Shown: in pieces, positions 39,945 to 50,603 of the stretch | Numbering within the stretch: position 1 is the first letter of the stretch | Layout of the letters: each line of letters opens with the position of its first letter | NCBI GenBank assembly: GCA_034440635.1 | Contig: JAOTON010001069.1 | Location: forward strand, 1 to 64,000 | From: Lepas anatifera | Taxonomy: Eukaryota; Arthropoda; Thecostraca; Lepadidae | DNA: 64,000 bases | Reading direction: 5' to 3' | Notes under the pieces: model-generated | Database searches by the model: none | What the model saw: only the letters and a program-made list of their open reading frames with translations | Told to the model about the DNA's origin: nothing | Made by a program: the position numbers and the translations under genes

Positions 39945-41410
39945 TCATACCTGACAACCCACATCCCCGAGTTTTGTATGAAGCAGCTGATGTGCTGGCA
40001 GCTCCACTGTCAACACTCTTTCGAAAAACTCTTGATGAGGGAGTGCTTCCGCAATCTTGGAAGAGAGGGTCGGTGGTGCCCATTTTTAAGAAGGGTGATC
40101 GCCAGAACGCAAGCAACTACTGGCCTATTAGTATCATGTGCATACCTTGTAGAGTGCTAGAGGCGCTAATCCAGGACCAGTTGATGCAGCATCTATTGCA
40201 GAATGATCTTCTCTCTACCGCTCAGCACGGCTTTCGCCCTCGCGCTCATGCGACTCACAGCTTTTGGAAGTTATTGATGATTGGAGTAGGAGTATCGAGG
40301 CGGGGCAGCCACTAGATGCAGTCTACCTGGATTTTCAGAGGGCTTTTGATTCTGTGCCACATGAAAGACTCCTCTGTAAACTCCAAGGGTATGGTATTGG
40401 TGGTAAGTTGCTGGCTTGGATAGGGAGCTTCTTGCGAGGTAGAGAGCAGCGAGTTGTAGTGGATGGTTGTGAGTCCGACTGGGTGCCTGTGGTGAGTGGG
40501 GTGCCACAGGGCTGCGTGCTTGGCCCTTTGCTGTTTGTAGTGTATGTTAATGATCTGCCTGATGTCTTCCCCTCTGCTCCCAAAGTGTTTGCAGATGATA
40601 CTAAGTTGTACGCCCCACTTAGCTCGACAACCTCTTCACATATACTTCAGACTGATTTAGAACATGCAAGCAAGTGGGCTGAAATCTGGCAGTTGTCATT
40701 CAGCAGGAGTAAATGCACTGTTCTTCATGTTGGAACCAACAACGAGCAGCACACGTATGTTATAGGGGATACCATGCTTGCCCATTCCGTCCAGGAAAGA
40801 GACCTTGGAGTCCTTGTAGATGCAGACCTCAAATTTCGTGCTCAGACTGCTTCTGCGGTGGCAAAGGGGTCGCAAATTCTGGCACTGATTCGGCCATCAT
40901 TTAGTGTCATAAACCGAGTGTCGCTTCCAACACTGTACAAGGTCCTCGTCAGACCTCACCTAGAGTATGGTAACTTAGCCTGGGGACCCTTCAGCAGGGC
41001 GGACCAGAGGAGGGTTGAAAGAGTCCAAAGGCGCGCTACCAGGCTGATCCCCGAGATACGGCACAAATCATACAGCGGGGCTGCAGGACCTGCGACTTCC
41101 CTCCCTGTACTACAGACGGCGCAGGGGTGACATGATCCAAGTCTTTCAGACATTCCACTGTACCATTGATCTCGATCCAACATACTTCTTCCAGCGCGAC
41201 AAGAACTTGCGGATGAGAGGACACGACTGCAAGCTGATCAAACCGTGTGCTGAGTCTAGAATCCGTAGAAATGCATTTGGCACTAGTGTTGTCAATGACT
41301 GGAACGCTCTCCCCATGCAAGTAGTCTCCGCACCGAGTGTCAACTCCTTCAAGACCAGACTCGACAAGCATTGGAACGATATCATGTACTTAGTGCCAGA
41401 CACCGACTAG
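39945..41410 (+). pseudogene. CR1-like LINE reverse transcriptase, 5'-truncated
   Basis: RT motifs: PIFKKGDRQNASNY, AQHGFRPRAHATHS, AVYLDFQRAFDSVPHE, SGVPQGCVLGPLLF and the catalytic VFADDTKLY. The thumb follows (ERDLGVLVDADLKF, LYKVLVRPHLEYGNLAWGP), then RRRRGDMIQVFQ and FGTSVVNDWNALP at the C-terminus. Frame changes occur near 40260 and 41100. The RT signatures and lack of RNase H fit CR1/L2-type elements. The 3' end is not defined. Confidence 0.85.
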
Positions 41411-41849
41411 GTTGCGACACCACTTGTACACGAGCTCGTTGAGACCGGACCCTTACAGGCCTAGAGCCTCCACACGTCTGTATGCTTCAACTTCAACAAC
41501 TTCAACTACTTTGCACACTGGATCCGAACCATGCCAACCCTCCCTTAGCCACAATGTTGAAAGCACTGCTTCCCATCACTTAGGTACTTACCTGTAATGG
41601 CTGAAGCTATTGGGATCAGACACTTTTTTGGGGACAGGGAAATATCCCCTCAAAAATACATAGCAGCCCAATATATATGAAATACTGATCAACTGACAAC
41701 CGACTAGACCTGCCACCGGTTTGGCCATTTGCAAAACTTACTATATTAATTTAACGAGTCTTGAGGGGTGCTGCTTAAAACGCAAGAATCCGGCAATTAC
41801 ATCCTTACCACGGTTCCTATTGACCCCGGTCACGCTCACCAGAGGCGCT

Positions 41850-42135
41850 AGTGCTCCCTCCAAGATGGCCGCGAAAGAGGGACTCCGAAAGGTAAACAAC
41901 GTTAGTGGGGCCTGGGAATAGCATGGTAAGTGGTGAATTATACGTGTTTTATGTTTGGTACGTGGCAGCAGCTTATAACCAGCCACTGCGGAAGGCAGAG
42001 AAGAATCCAAATTCGAAGAGTTTTTGGTCCCAAGGAGCAAAGCTTGCAGTCAGCATCAGGTTGAAGTTTGCTGCCCCCACTTCTTTGCCGGTGGCGATGC
42101 TTGTGTTTGGAAACGCATTTTCCATCGTACATTCA
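41850..42135. repeat. Outer inverted repeat, left copy
   Basis: About 280 bp containing GCGAAAGAGGGACTCCGAAA, GGTGGCGATGCTTGTGTTTG and TTTTCCATCGTACATTCAAA. It pairs, inverted, with 46853-47140, and a diverged relative lies at 55650-55790. Confidence 0.75.
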
Positions 42136-42425
42136 AACTGGAATTTCAGACAGCTTGAAACAAATAAAAGGTGTATATCTACCGAATTATTTCAAGATGT
42201 CAGTTTTCCGGGTTAAAAAGGAATGCAGCCACATGTGGCTGCATTCCTGCAGGCATCTCCGGTGGTGACGCTTGTGTTTGGAAACGCATTTTCCATCGTA
42301 CATTCAAACTGGAATTTCAGACAGCTTGAAACAAATAAAAGGCGTATATCTACCGAATTATTTCAAGATGTCAGTTTTCCGGGCTAAAAGGAATGCAGCC
42401 ACATGTGGCTGCATTCCTGCAGGCG
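42090..42425. repeat. Tandem duplication of about 170 bp
   Basis: GGAAACGCATTTTCCATCGT through AAGGAATGCAGCCACATGTG (42112-42250) is repeated almost exactly at 42279-42420. Each copy ends in the small palindrome GCAGCCACATGTGGCTGC. Confidence 0.85.
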
Positions 42426-43131
42426 GATCCAGGGGGACGGCAAAGTGGGCACATGCCCCATAGGCAGATCCAAGGGGCAAATGGAGTATGTGCCCCCCAC
42501 CATCGACCCTCAGCGCCCCCTGAAATGGCCACGCCCCTGAAAGTTCGCTTCCCACCACCACCCCCCTCCCAGGATACAAAAGTCGGCTCCCACCGATAAG
42601 GTTTTGCTCCCATCCGATAGGGTTTCCCGGTCAAGAATGGTGTGCCGCCCCCGGGAAGGTGTCCCCTGATCGGCAATCCTGGATCCGCCTATGATGACGG
42701 CCCAAGGATTAAGGCTTACTCCTGCTAGAAGCAGGCTTAAGGGAGTGGAAGGAGGCATAAGCGGAACTGGAGATTGCCTCACAGCCAGTCTGCAAAGTAT
42801 GGCAGCATGCCAGACGAGTCGCACCAGCCATCTAAAATTCTCGCACCACCAGCCTCCAAAAATTTGCACCAATCTGCCACATACCAAGGAAAAAATGCAC
42901 CCATTCCTACCCCTACAAAGCAATGCTACCTCAATTATTAGTCAGTTAAGGATTTTTTATAAGGCACCTCCCGTGTCTTAATGGCTATTCAGCCATTATT
43001 TGTTTAGTTTAAGTGTCACTAACCTCGCAAATTCGCACCAGGTTGATAAAGTTCGCACCACTCGGTCCTGTCTCAAAGGGAACTCGCACGGACGAGATCT
43101 CGTCGAAAATGCCATACTTTGCACACTGGCC

Positions 43132-43425
43132 TCACAGCAGCGTACCAGGTGGATGTGAATGGAAGTCAGATGGCTGAAAATGTCTGCAACAGACAGCAGC
43201 ATTTGAGCCTATCTTCATCAAAATTCTCAGTTTCGACTTCCACTGCCTGGACAGCACCTTATCCTGAGGAAATTTGTGAAAGCTGAGACTTGGACACTTT
43301 CTTCGGAAGGACACACACTGAGGAACGCAGCAGTTCTGATTGGATGTAATGGTTATCCGTCTCACCTCCATTTTCCTTGAACTTTCCAAGATTATAACAA
43401 ACAAGAAAATAACGCCAATCTTCAA
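43132..43425 (-). pseudogene. THAP-domain zinc finger fragment, left arm
   Basis: Encodes NQNCCVPQC, LSFHKFPQDKVLSRQWKSKL and AAVCCRHFQPSDF. This fits the THAP C2CH pattern (C-x3-C, conserved Pro and Trp, C-x2-H, Phe). THAP domains occur in P-superfamily transposases and in host factors; in this palindromic repeat a transposon origin is more likely. No catalytic domain is attached. Confidence 0.7.
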
Positions 43426-43848
43426 TATTCACGTCCACCCAACATGAATTACACTTTTTCACAGCAACGAGTTCACCACGACTGAAAATAAACTTTCAAA
43501 ATCTATATCGCGTTCAACAGTGCGCCGGATATGAAGCAGCCTCGCCAGACGTCAGTCCCTCTACTGGCGTTTTCAAAAAAATCCGCCAGGTGCCAACACT
43601 TTCGATGACCGAGGCCAATTGGCCTCGGTCGCCTCGGTCATCGAAAGTGTTGGCACCTGGCGGATTTTTTTGAAAACGCCAGTAGAGGGACTGACGTTTT
43701 GCGCGGCTGCTTCATATCCGGCGCATTTCTAAACAAACTCCTTGGTCCCTACACGGTTCCTATGGTAACGGATTTTCAGTCGTGGTCTACATTTAAAGGC
43801 CTTGGTCGTGGTACACTCGTGAAAGAGCGTGGTTATACGTGACGTTGG

Positions 43849-44105
43849 GTGGACGTGAATATTGAAGACTGGCGTTATTTTCTTGTTTGTTATAATCTTG
43901 GAAAGTTCAAAAAAATGGAGAAGAGACGGATAACCATTAGATCCCATCAGAAATGCTGCGTTCCTCAGTGTTTATCCTTCCGAAGAAAGTGTCGAAGTCT
44001 CAGCTTTCACAAGTTTCCTCAGGATAAGGTGCTGTCCAAGCAGTGGAAGTTGAAACTGAGAATTGGGAAGAAGATAGGCACAAGTGTACAAAGTATGGCA
44101 TTTTC
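43849..44105 (+). pseudogene. THAP-domain fragment, right arm, truncated
   Basis: The mirror copy encodes CCVPQCLSFRRKC and SFHKFPQDKVLSKQWKLKL but breaks into repeat-family sequence before the C-x2-H half, so the finger is incomplete. Confidence 0.65.
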
Positions 44106-45034
44106 GACGAGATCTCGTCGGCGCGAGTGCCCTTGGAGACAGGACCGAGTGGTGCGAGTTTTATCAACCTGGTGCGAATTTGCAAGGTTAGTGACACTTA
44201 AAACAAACAAACAATGGCTGAATGGCTATTAAGACACAGGAGGGGCCTTATAAAAAGCCCTTAATTGACTAATGATTGAGATAGCATTGCATTGCAGGGG
44301 TAGGAATGGGTGCATTTTTTCCCCTGGTATGTGGCATATTGGTGCGAATTTTTGGAGGATGGTGGTGGGAGAATTTTAGATGGCTGGTGCGACTCGTCTG
44401 GCCTGCTGCCATACTTTATAGACTGGCTATGGGGCAATCTCCAGTTCCGCTTATGCCTCCTTCCACTCCCCTTGAGCCTGCTTCTAGCAGGAGTAGGCCT
44501 TTATCCTTCGGCCGTCATCAAAGGCGGATCCAGGATTGCCGATCGCGGGCACCTTCCCGGGAGGCGAGGCGCCATTCTTGACCGAGAAACCCTATCGGAT
44601 GGGAGCAAAACCCTATCGGTGGGAGCCGACTTTCGCATCCTGGGGTGGAGGGGGGTGGGAAGCGAAATTTCAGGGGTGTGGCCATTTCAGGGGGCGCCGA
44701 GGGTCAATGGCGGGGGCACATACTCCCTTTGCCCCTGGATCTGCCTATGCCACATGCCCACTTTGCTGTCCCCTTGGATCCGCCTATGGCTGTATTCCTT
44801 TTTAGCCCGGGAAACTGACATCTTGAAATAATTCGGTAGATATACGCCTTTATTCGTTTCAAGCTGTCTGAAATTTCAGTTTGAACATGAATAAGAGACA
44901 CCTGGATCGGAGACTCGCCGCCTCCGACCGACAGCGCCGATCACTCCGTACTGCGCATGCGCGAAACGACGTACAGGGCGCATCACATCCGAATGCATTA
45001 GTTAGAATGAGGCGTGCGGGGAGGTTGTGTTGAA

Positions 45035-46490
45035 ATCAGTGGCGTAACCAAGGAGGTGGGTCCTAGGGGTCTGCGGACCCCATTGGGCCGATCAGGGGCC
45101 CCAGCGTCAGACTCTGGAGGTCTCCGAGATGCATTCTCAGGAGCCCCGAATCGGCCGCAGGGCTCCCTTCCAAGAGAGTTTATCTCAGGCGGGCCTCAAG
45201 AGTTGTTCTCAGGGCCCCCGAAAGCTATCTCAGGGGCACCGCGAGGGGTTGGTCTTACAGCCTGCGAGAGACGGTCTCAGGGCTCCCCGAAAGTCGGTTC
45301 AGGGGCCCCCGTTAGTCGGTCTCAGGGGCTCCAAGGACCATTTCCGGACCTTTTTCGTTACATGACTACCTTTTTCTACCAACTTGATTATCGCGCCTGT
45401 GTGCGATGTGGAACCATGGGGTAGCCCCCATCGAATACTTATCACAACCGGGTGTCTAAATTCATATTGACCCCACTCCCCGAAATAGAAGGTCCATCGG
45501 CGGACCGTTATTTTAGATCCATAGGGCACTCATATAAGGCTAATTTTTGGCCCCTCCCCTACTTTAGAGGCGGGCAAAGGTGCTTTGCACAGAACGCCTT
45601 ATAAAAAGCCCTTAACTAACTAACCCCTCCCCCGTTTAGCTCTTAGGGGATCCCGGAGACTGGCTCTGGGGCTCTCTGAGACCAACACTTGGTGGCACTC
45701 AATAAGGCTCATTTCGGTCGCTCCACCGATTAGCTCTCAGGGAACTCAGACTGATTCCTGGGGGCCTGTTAGAAGAAAACTGAGGGGTCCCTGATAATAT
45801 CTCGGGGCTCCTGAGATAAGTTCTCGGCAGCACCTCTGGGACTATACATCGCGACCCCAGATTTGCTACGAGTGGGGCGAGGGGGCTGATACTTACTGTC
45901 AGGGGCATCCAGATTAGCTCAGGGTCCCCTGAGGCTGACTCTCGGAGGGTGGGGATGGAAATGATTTCCGACAGCCCTCCGAGACTAATCCTGGGGCGCC
46001 CCCAATTACTCTCGGATTTACAACTAATTCTGGGTCCCAAAACTAGCTTTCAGGGCCCCTTGAAAGGAACTCTTGGCTCCTGAGAAAGACGTCCTTGAGA
46101 CATGGGGGCCCTGAAACTAACACTTGGCAGCACCTATGATAATAATTCTCGGATCCCCATATTAGCTTTCGGAACCCCTGAGAGGAGGTCCCCATAGACC
46201 AAAACGGATGGGCCCTGATAATAACTTGGGTCTCTCGTGATTAAATCTAGGGGGCCCCTGATACTGGCCTTTGGAGCCCCCTGAGAATGACTCGAGGGAC
46301 TCCTGAGGTCAACTCTCGAGGGAGGGTGGTCCTGATACTAATTTTCGGGGTCCCCTGACTGACTCTCGGGGACCCTGATACCGGCTCTCGGGGGGCTTCT
46401 GACACCGGCTCTCGAGTGGGGGGCTGGGGGAGCACTACCCCCAGTCCGAAAGTTATGGGGCAGCCGCATCCGCCCCTCCCCCCCGCTTCA
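45035..46490. repeat. Degenerate 24-bp-scale GC-rich repeat block
   Basis: Diverged units around CTCAGGGGCCCC and GGTCTCAGGGGCTCC, related in style to 22.7-24.35 kb. It begins with CAGTGGCGTAACCAAGGAGG, as hAT-like ends do, but no matching right end is found. Confidence 0.6.
45562..45625 (+). mobile_element. Very short 5'-truncated LINE copy
   Basis: Only the last 64 or so bp of the I-like LINE 3' end (TTTAGAGGCGGGCAAAGGTG to AACTAACTAA), flanked by a CCCCTCCCC duplication. It is the same 3' terminus as at 32815-32885. Confidence 0.75.
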
Positions 46491-46852
46491 CCTATGACAT
46501 CACGTCATCGTGTAATGCAGGGAAATGTGTCTTTTTGGGGGATTCAGTTTGCCACCCTCTCCCCTGTCCCTGACTCCTGTTAAAGGCAATGCCCTGGAAA
46601 ATGAAAAGCGTGATACAGAACATGCTCATCTGTCGGCTGGAACCACGCTGTCTGCAGAGATGTGCTAAATGTGGCCTCGATTTCGACGAGTCGTGGCCGT
46701 TTTCCCCCATTTGACGCGCCTGCGTCCGAGGCGTCCGGCGGCCGGCGCCCTGTATGTCGAAGCTTCCCACTTTTCCCGCTAGGCGGACGACCACTGTCGC
46801 TCACATCAAAGGCGCCGACAGGGAGTCTCCGATCCAGGTATCTCTTATTCAT

Positions 46853-47140
46853 GGTTTGAATGTACGATGGAAAATGCGTTTCCAAACATAAGCGTCGCCA
46901 CCGGCAAAGAAGTGGGGGGTGCAGCAAACTTTAACCTGATCCTGACTACAAACTTTGCTCCTTGGGACCAAAAACTCCTCGAATTTGGGCTCCTCACTGC
47001 CTTCTGCAGCGGCTGGTTATAAGCCACTGCCACATACCAGGCATAAAACACGTATAATTCACCGCTTACCATGCTATTCTCGGGCCGACTAACATTGTTT
47101 ACCTTTCGGAGTCCCTCTTTCGCGGCCATCTTTGGCATTT
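46853..47140. repeat. Outer inverted repeat, right copy
   Basis: Inverted partner of 41850-42135, with the same landmarks in reverse order (GAAAATGCGTTTCCAAACAT, GCAGCGGCTGGTTATAAGCC). Confidence 0.75.
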
Positions 47141-48165
47141 TTGACGAGATCTCGTCGGTGTGAGTGCCCTTGGAGACAGGACCGAGTGGTGAGAATTGTA
47201 TCAACCAAGGTAATAGAAGTATCAACCTGGTGCAAATTTGCGAGGTTAGTGACACTTATAATAAACAAATAATGGCTGAATGGCTATTAAGACACAGGAG
47301 GGGCCTTATAAAAAGCCCTTAATGAACTGACTAATGATCGAGGTAGCATTGCATTGTAGGGGTAGGAATAGTTGCATTTTTTCCCTGGTATGTGGCAGAT
47401 TGGTGCGAATTTTTGGGGATGGTGGTTCGAGAATTTTAGATGGCTGGTGCGACTCGTCTGGCCTGCTGCCATACTTTGCGGACTGGCATGTGGGTAGGAA
47501 TGGGTGCATTTTTCTTCCTGGTATATGGCAGATTGGTGTGAATTTTTGGTGGCTGTCGGTGTGAGAATTTTAGATGGCTGATGCGACCCGTGTGGCCTAC
47601 TGCCATACTTTGCAGACTGGGGTGTGAGGGAGGGGACACTGAAAACCAAATGAATTATGGCTGAATGGTTATCAAGACACAGGAGGGGCCTTAACTAAGA
47701 AGCGAGGTAGCATTGCATCATGTGGGTAGGAATGGGTGTGTTTTTCCCCCTGGTATATGGCAGAGTGATACAATTTTTCATGGCTGGCAGTGCAACAATT
47801 TTTTACAGTTGGTGCGACTCGTCTGGCCTGCTGCCATACTTTGCAGACGGGACTGGTCCCTGCAGTCTATATCATGTTACCTAGCATCAATTTATGCAAA
47901 TCAATAAATATTATTTGCAATGTGTTTTTCCAGGAGTCTCTTGAAACTTACAAGGTCAGGTGTGCATACAGCGTCAGTAAGTAGTGAATTCCAGATAATA
48001 ACATAAAGCACGGAAAAGGCCTTTCTCACAGCAGCCACAATAGGTGCCATAATATATGGTCTTCATCCAGTCTGAGAAGTATGACAGCAGGCCAGACAAG
48101 TCACTCCAGCCATCTAAAATTCTTGCACCACCAGCCACAAAAAATTCACACCAATCTGCCACATA
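47140..48165. repeat. Clustered copies of the dispersed repeat family
   Basis: Three forward partial copies (TTGGTGCGAATTTTTGG, GATGGCTGGTGCGACTCGTC, CTGCTGCCATACTTTGC) at 47.40, 47.52 and 47.76 kb, and one inverted copy at 48.06-48.16 kb that is interrupted by the mariner element and resumes at 49149-49205. Confidence 0.75.
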
Positions 48166-49148
48166 CAGGGTGACCCAAAAAACAGTCATCACCAAAAGTC
48201 AAATAATGTCAGAAGTTTTATTTTGATCATGACCAAATTTCATCCACAGTATGACAAGGCTATGAGCTCAATATCCACCAACTTCCAAGTCTCTGGTGAA
48301 AAAAACTCTGATCATTATTGGCGCTTCAAGATGTGCTCCAAGTGAGCCCCCGCCATTGCAGGCACAGTTGGATCCGGCAGGTCTGTGACAAGCAACACCG
48401 AGCGGTATGTCCAGGCGCTTGGCGAGTTCTGCACAGCACTTGGTTGACAGAGAGGGGTCATTCAGGGCCCTCCAGTGATTCAAACAGGATGGCGCCACCC
48501 CCCACACGTCAAACGAATCACTGGCATGGCTACAGCAGCGTTTCCCTAACCGACTGATCAACTGCAGGTGTGACCCCGAGTGGTCACCGCATTCGCCGGA
48601 CTTGAAACCCCAGATTTTTGTCTGTGGGGGTACCTGAAGGACAGGGTGTATGAAGATAACTCACAAACCATTCCTGCCCTGAAGGCAGCCATAAGAGCGA
48701 TCCCAAAGGAGAATGCGGGCGGGTCATCAAGAACTTCGCCCGCCGGATCCAGCTGTGCCTGCAGCGGTGGAGGCTCATTTGGAGCACATATTGATGCGCC
48801 AATAAAAAGTCGAGTTTTTAAGCCAGAGACTTGAAAGTTGCTGGATGTTAAGCACATAGTCTTGTCATAATGTCGATGAAGTTTGTTTGTGATCAAAATA
48901 AAATTTTGGATGTTATTTTACTTTTGGTGATGACTGTTTTTTTGGTCACCGCCTGCAGCGGCGGGGGGTTCATTTGGAGCACATCTTGAAGCGGCAGTAA
49001 AAATCAGAGTTTTTAAGCCAGAGACTTGAAAGTTGCTGAATGTTGAGCACATAGCCTTGTCATAATGTGGATGAAATTTGGTCATGATCTAAATATAATT
49101 TTGGACGCTATTTTAATTTTGGTGATGACTGTTTTTTGGGTCACCCAG
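48166..49148. mobile_element. Tc1/mariner (IS630)-type element, rearranged
   Basis: Inverted ends CAGGGTGACCCAAAAAACAG and complement of CTGGGTGACCCAAAAAACAG, flanked by TA. The empty site CACATACCAGG exists in relatives of the host repeat. Plus-strand transposase remains: QDGATPHTSNESLAW, DPEWSPHSPDLKP, GYLKDRVYEDN, TIPALKAAIRAIP. The left 270 bp is an inverted second 3' end, and another partial 3' end is repeated at 48.95-49.14 kb. Confidence 0.85.
48470..48830 (+). pseudogene. Mariner-like transposase C-terminal remnant
   Basis: Contains QDGATPH, holding the second catalytic Asp of the DDE/D triad, and WSPHSPDL with the start of the third motif region, followed by GYLKDRVY. Frame breaks are seen at about 48610 and 48710. 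The first catalytic Asp and the N-terminus are absent. Confidence 0.75.
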
Positions 49149-49204
49149 TACCAGGCAAAACATCCATTCCTACCCAAACGGTGCAATGCTACCTCTCTTA
49201 TTTG

Positions 49205-49543
49205 TTAGTTAGTGGCGGACTTGTAGCCCTAGATCATCGATATGAAAAATCCCGGCATATATTTTGTACCACTTGGTGAGTCTATTATGTGGTATAAGTT
49301 TCAATCCGATAGATTCACCCGTTTCTTATGCCACCTTAAACATTTTTGGAGGTGAGGCCACTTGACCTACACTGGTGACCTGACCTGAGATGACTTAAAC
49401 TTAAAATTGTAGGGAAAGGTGCGGAATTGATCAAGGATAAGGTGTGCCAAGTACGGTGGCGCTTGGCGCCGCCGTTTTTTTCGTGCCGCCGGAAAACCCG
49501 AGGGGATGTTCAACCCCACCCTCCTCCCCCACCGGGGCGAGGG
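49205..49543. mobile_element. Partial AGGTCA-rich MITE copy
   Basis: Shares ACCTGACCTGAGATGACTTA, GCCAAGTACGGTGGCGC and the GCCGCC block with the 52-54 kb MITEs. The ends are not clear. Confidence 0.6.
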
Positions 49544-50001
49544 TTAAAGGGAATGTGGCACCTTCATAATGTGATTTTAACTGAGATAGCCAAGTTGTAA
49601 AGCAAGTCGGAAAACCCGGTACTCAATATATCATTTGTCTTGGATTTCGAGATTTCCGTAGAAAAAAGCTTAAACCTTCCTGCAATTTACCCCTCATGTA
49701 CCCTTAGTAGCAGGCCACAGTTGTCATAGCTGTTAGTGTGACGACGTATCCTGACGTCACGGTGAGCATCAGCCAATCGAAACCTTTGCAGCGTTTCGAG
49801 TATGGTAGTGGTTGCCAGGTCATGACATCATCCACAGGCAGATATTTATTTCCTTTCCTAGAGGACCATTTTAAAAATCAAAATATTGAGCTTATTGTAC
49901 ATTTTTCGGATAAATCATGAGTGGTTTCATTATTTTCGGCTAAAAGTACGCCTAATTACACTAAATTCCAGGATTCGACCAAGGTGCCACATTCCCTTTA
50001 A
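49544..50001. mobile_element. TTAA-flanked MITE, 458 bp
   Basis: TTAA at both ends, with inverted termini AGGGAATGTGGCACCTT and AAGGTGCCACATTCCCT. No coding capacity. One end of a related copy (AGGGAATGTGGCACCTTCG) lies at 59035. Confidence 0.85.
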
Positions 50002-50363
50002 GGAATTCCTGGATCTACCCTTGTTAAGTTGTTTATCAATTGAAAGATTTTGATCTTTTTGAATGCTTAATTGCTTCTGTTTTAATTTTGCCTTCAATCA
50101 GCACTTAGCAGCTTGAGTCAGTGAGTTGGCTTTCGTTCACTGTGAAATATTTTATTGGGATTCAAACCGGCAGCCAACCAGCTCTGACTCTGAGCTGACT
50201 CATCAAATCTCATCATTGCAGTACACCAATTCAACCCGGGTATGATTCTCGCGATACTTAGTGAACCTACCCTTTCCGGGCACAGTTGGTTGTTGTGTTG
50301 AGTATTGCTGCTGCTCTCAGGTGCTGCGTGCAGCGTTAGCGGACCTGGTGGGTGACTGTAGTG

Positions 50364-50603
50364 ATGGGACTCCGTCTGGGCTGGAGGGCTGGCGGTCTGC
50401 TGCGGGAGGTGCTGAGCCTCCGTCCGCCGGCCCGCCACCTCTCAGTCACCTTGGCTGCTGAGAGGAAGACCCGCTGGATGCCAACAGCGCCCTCCAAGCT
50501 GTTTCGCGTGCCGCCCCGGCGACAGTTCTCCTCGCCCGAGGAAGCCGAGCTCCACAAAAAGACCTACAATAACTACCGCACGCAGATGAAGTCCCTCATG
50601 TAC
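50364..50603 (+). CDS. MRPS26: MRPS26 exon 1
   Basis: ATG at 50364 with upstream in-frame stop at 50337. It encodes the presequence and the start of the helical region, ending near QMKSLMY. The donor is probably TACG/GTAACC (phase 1), which fits the next acceptor; CTCAT/GTACGG with the acceptor at 50970 would also keep frame. Confidence 0.8.

Larger units (their letters stand above)
42290..44893. mobile_element. Large palindrome (about 1.3-kb arms) with THAP-domain fragments
   Basis: Arms meet at about 43612-43630 (CCGAGGCCAATTGGCCTCGG). Matching inverted landmarks include GTGCCAACACTTTCGATGAC at the centre, THAP coding segments, GGAACTGGAGATTGCC/GGCAATCTCCAGTTCC, GGCGGATCCAGG blocks, and ACCGAATTATTTCAAGATGT with its complement at 44819-44838. 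The structure suggests a foldback transposon or an inverted duplication of a THAP-bearing element. Confidence 0.75.

Noticed and set aside
45035..46490. A second complete hAT element
   Set aside because: The left end looks hAT-like, but no matching inverted right end or 8-bp duplication could be found.
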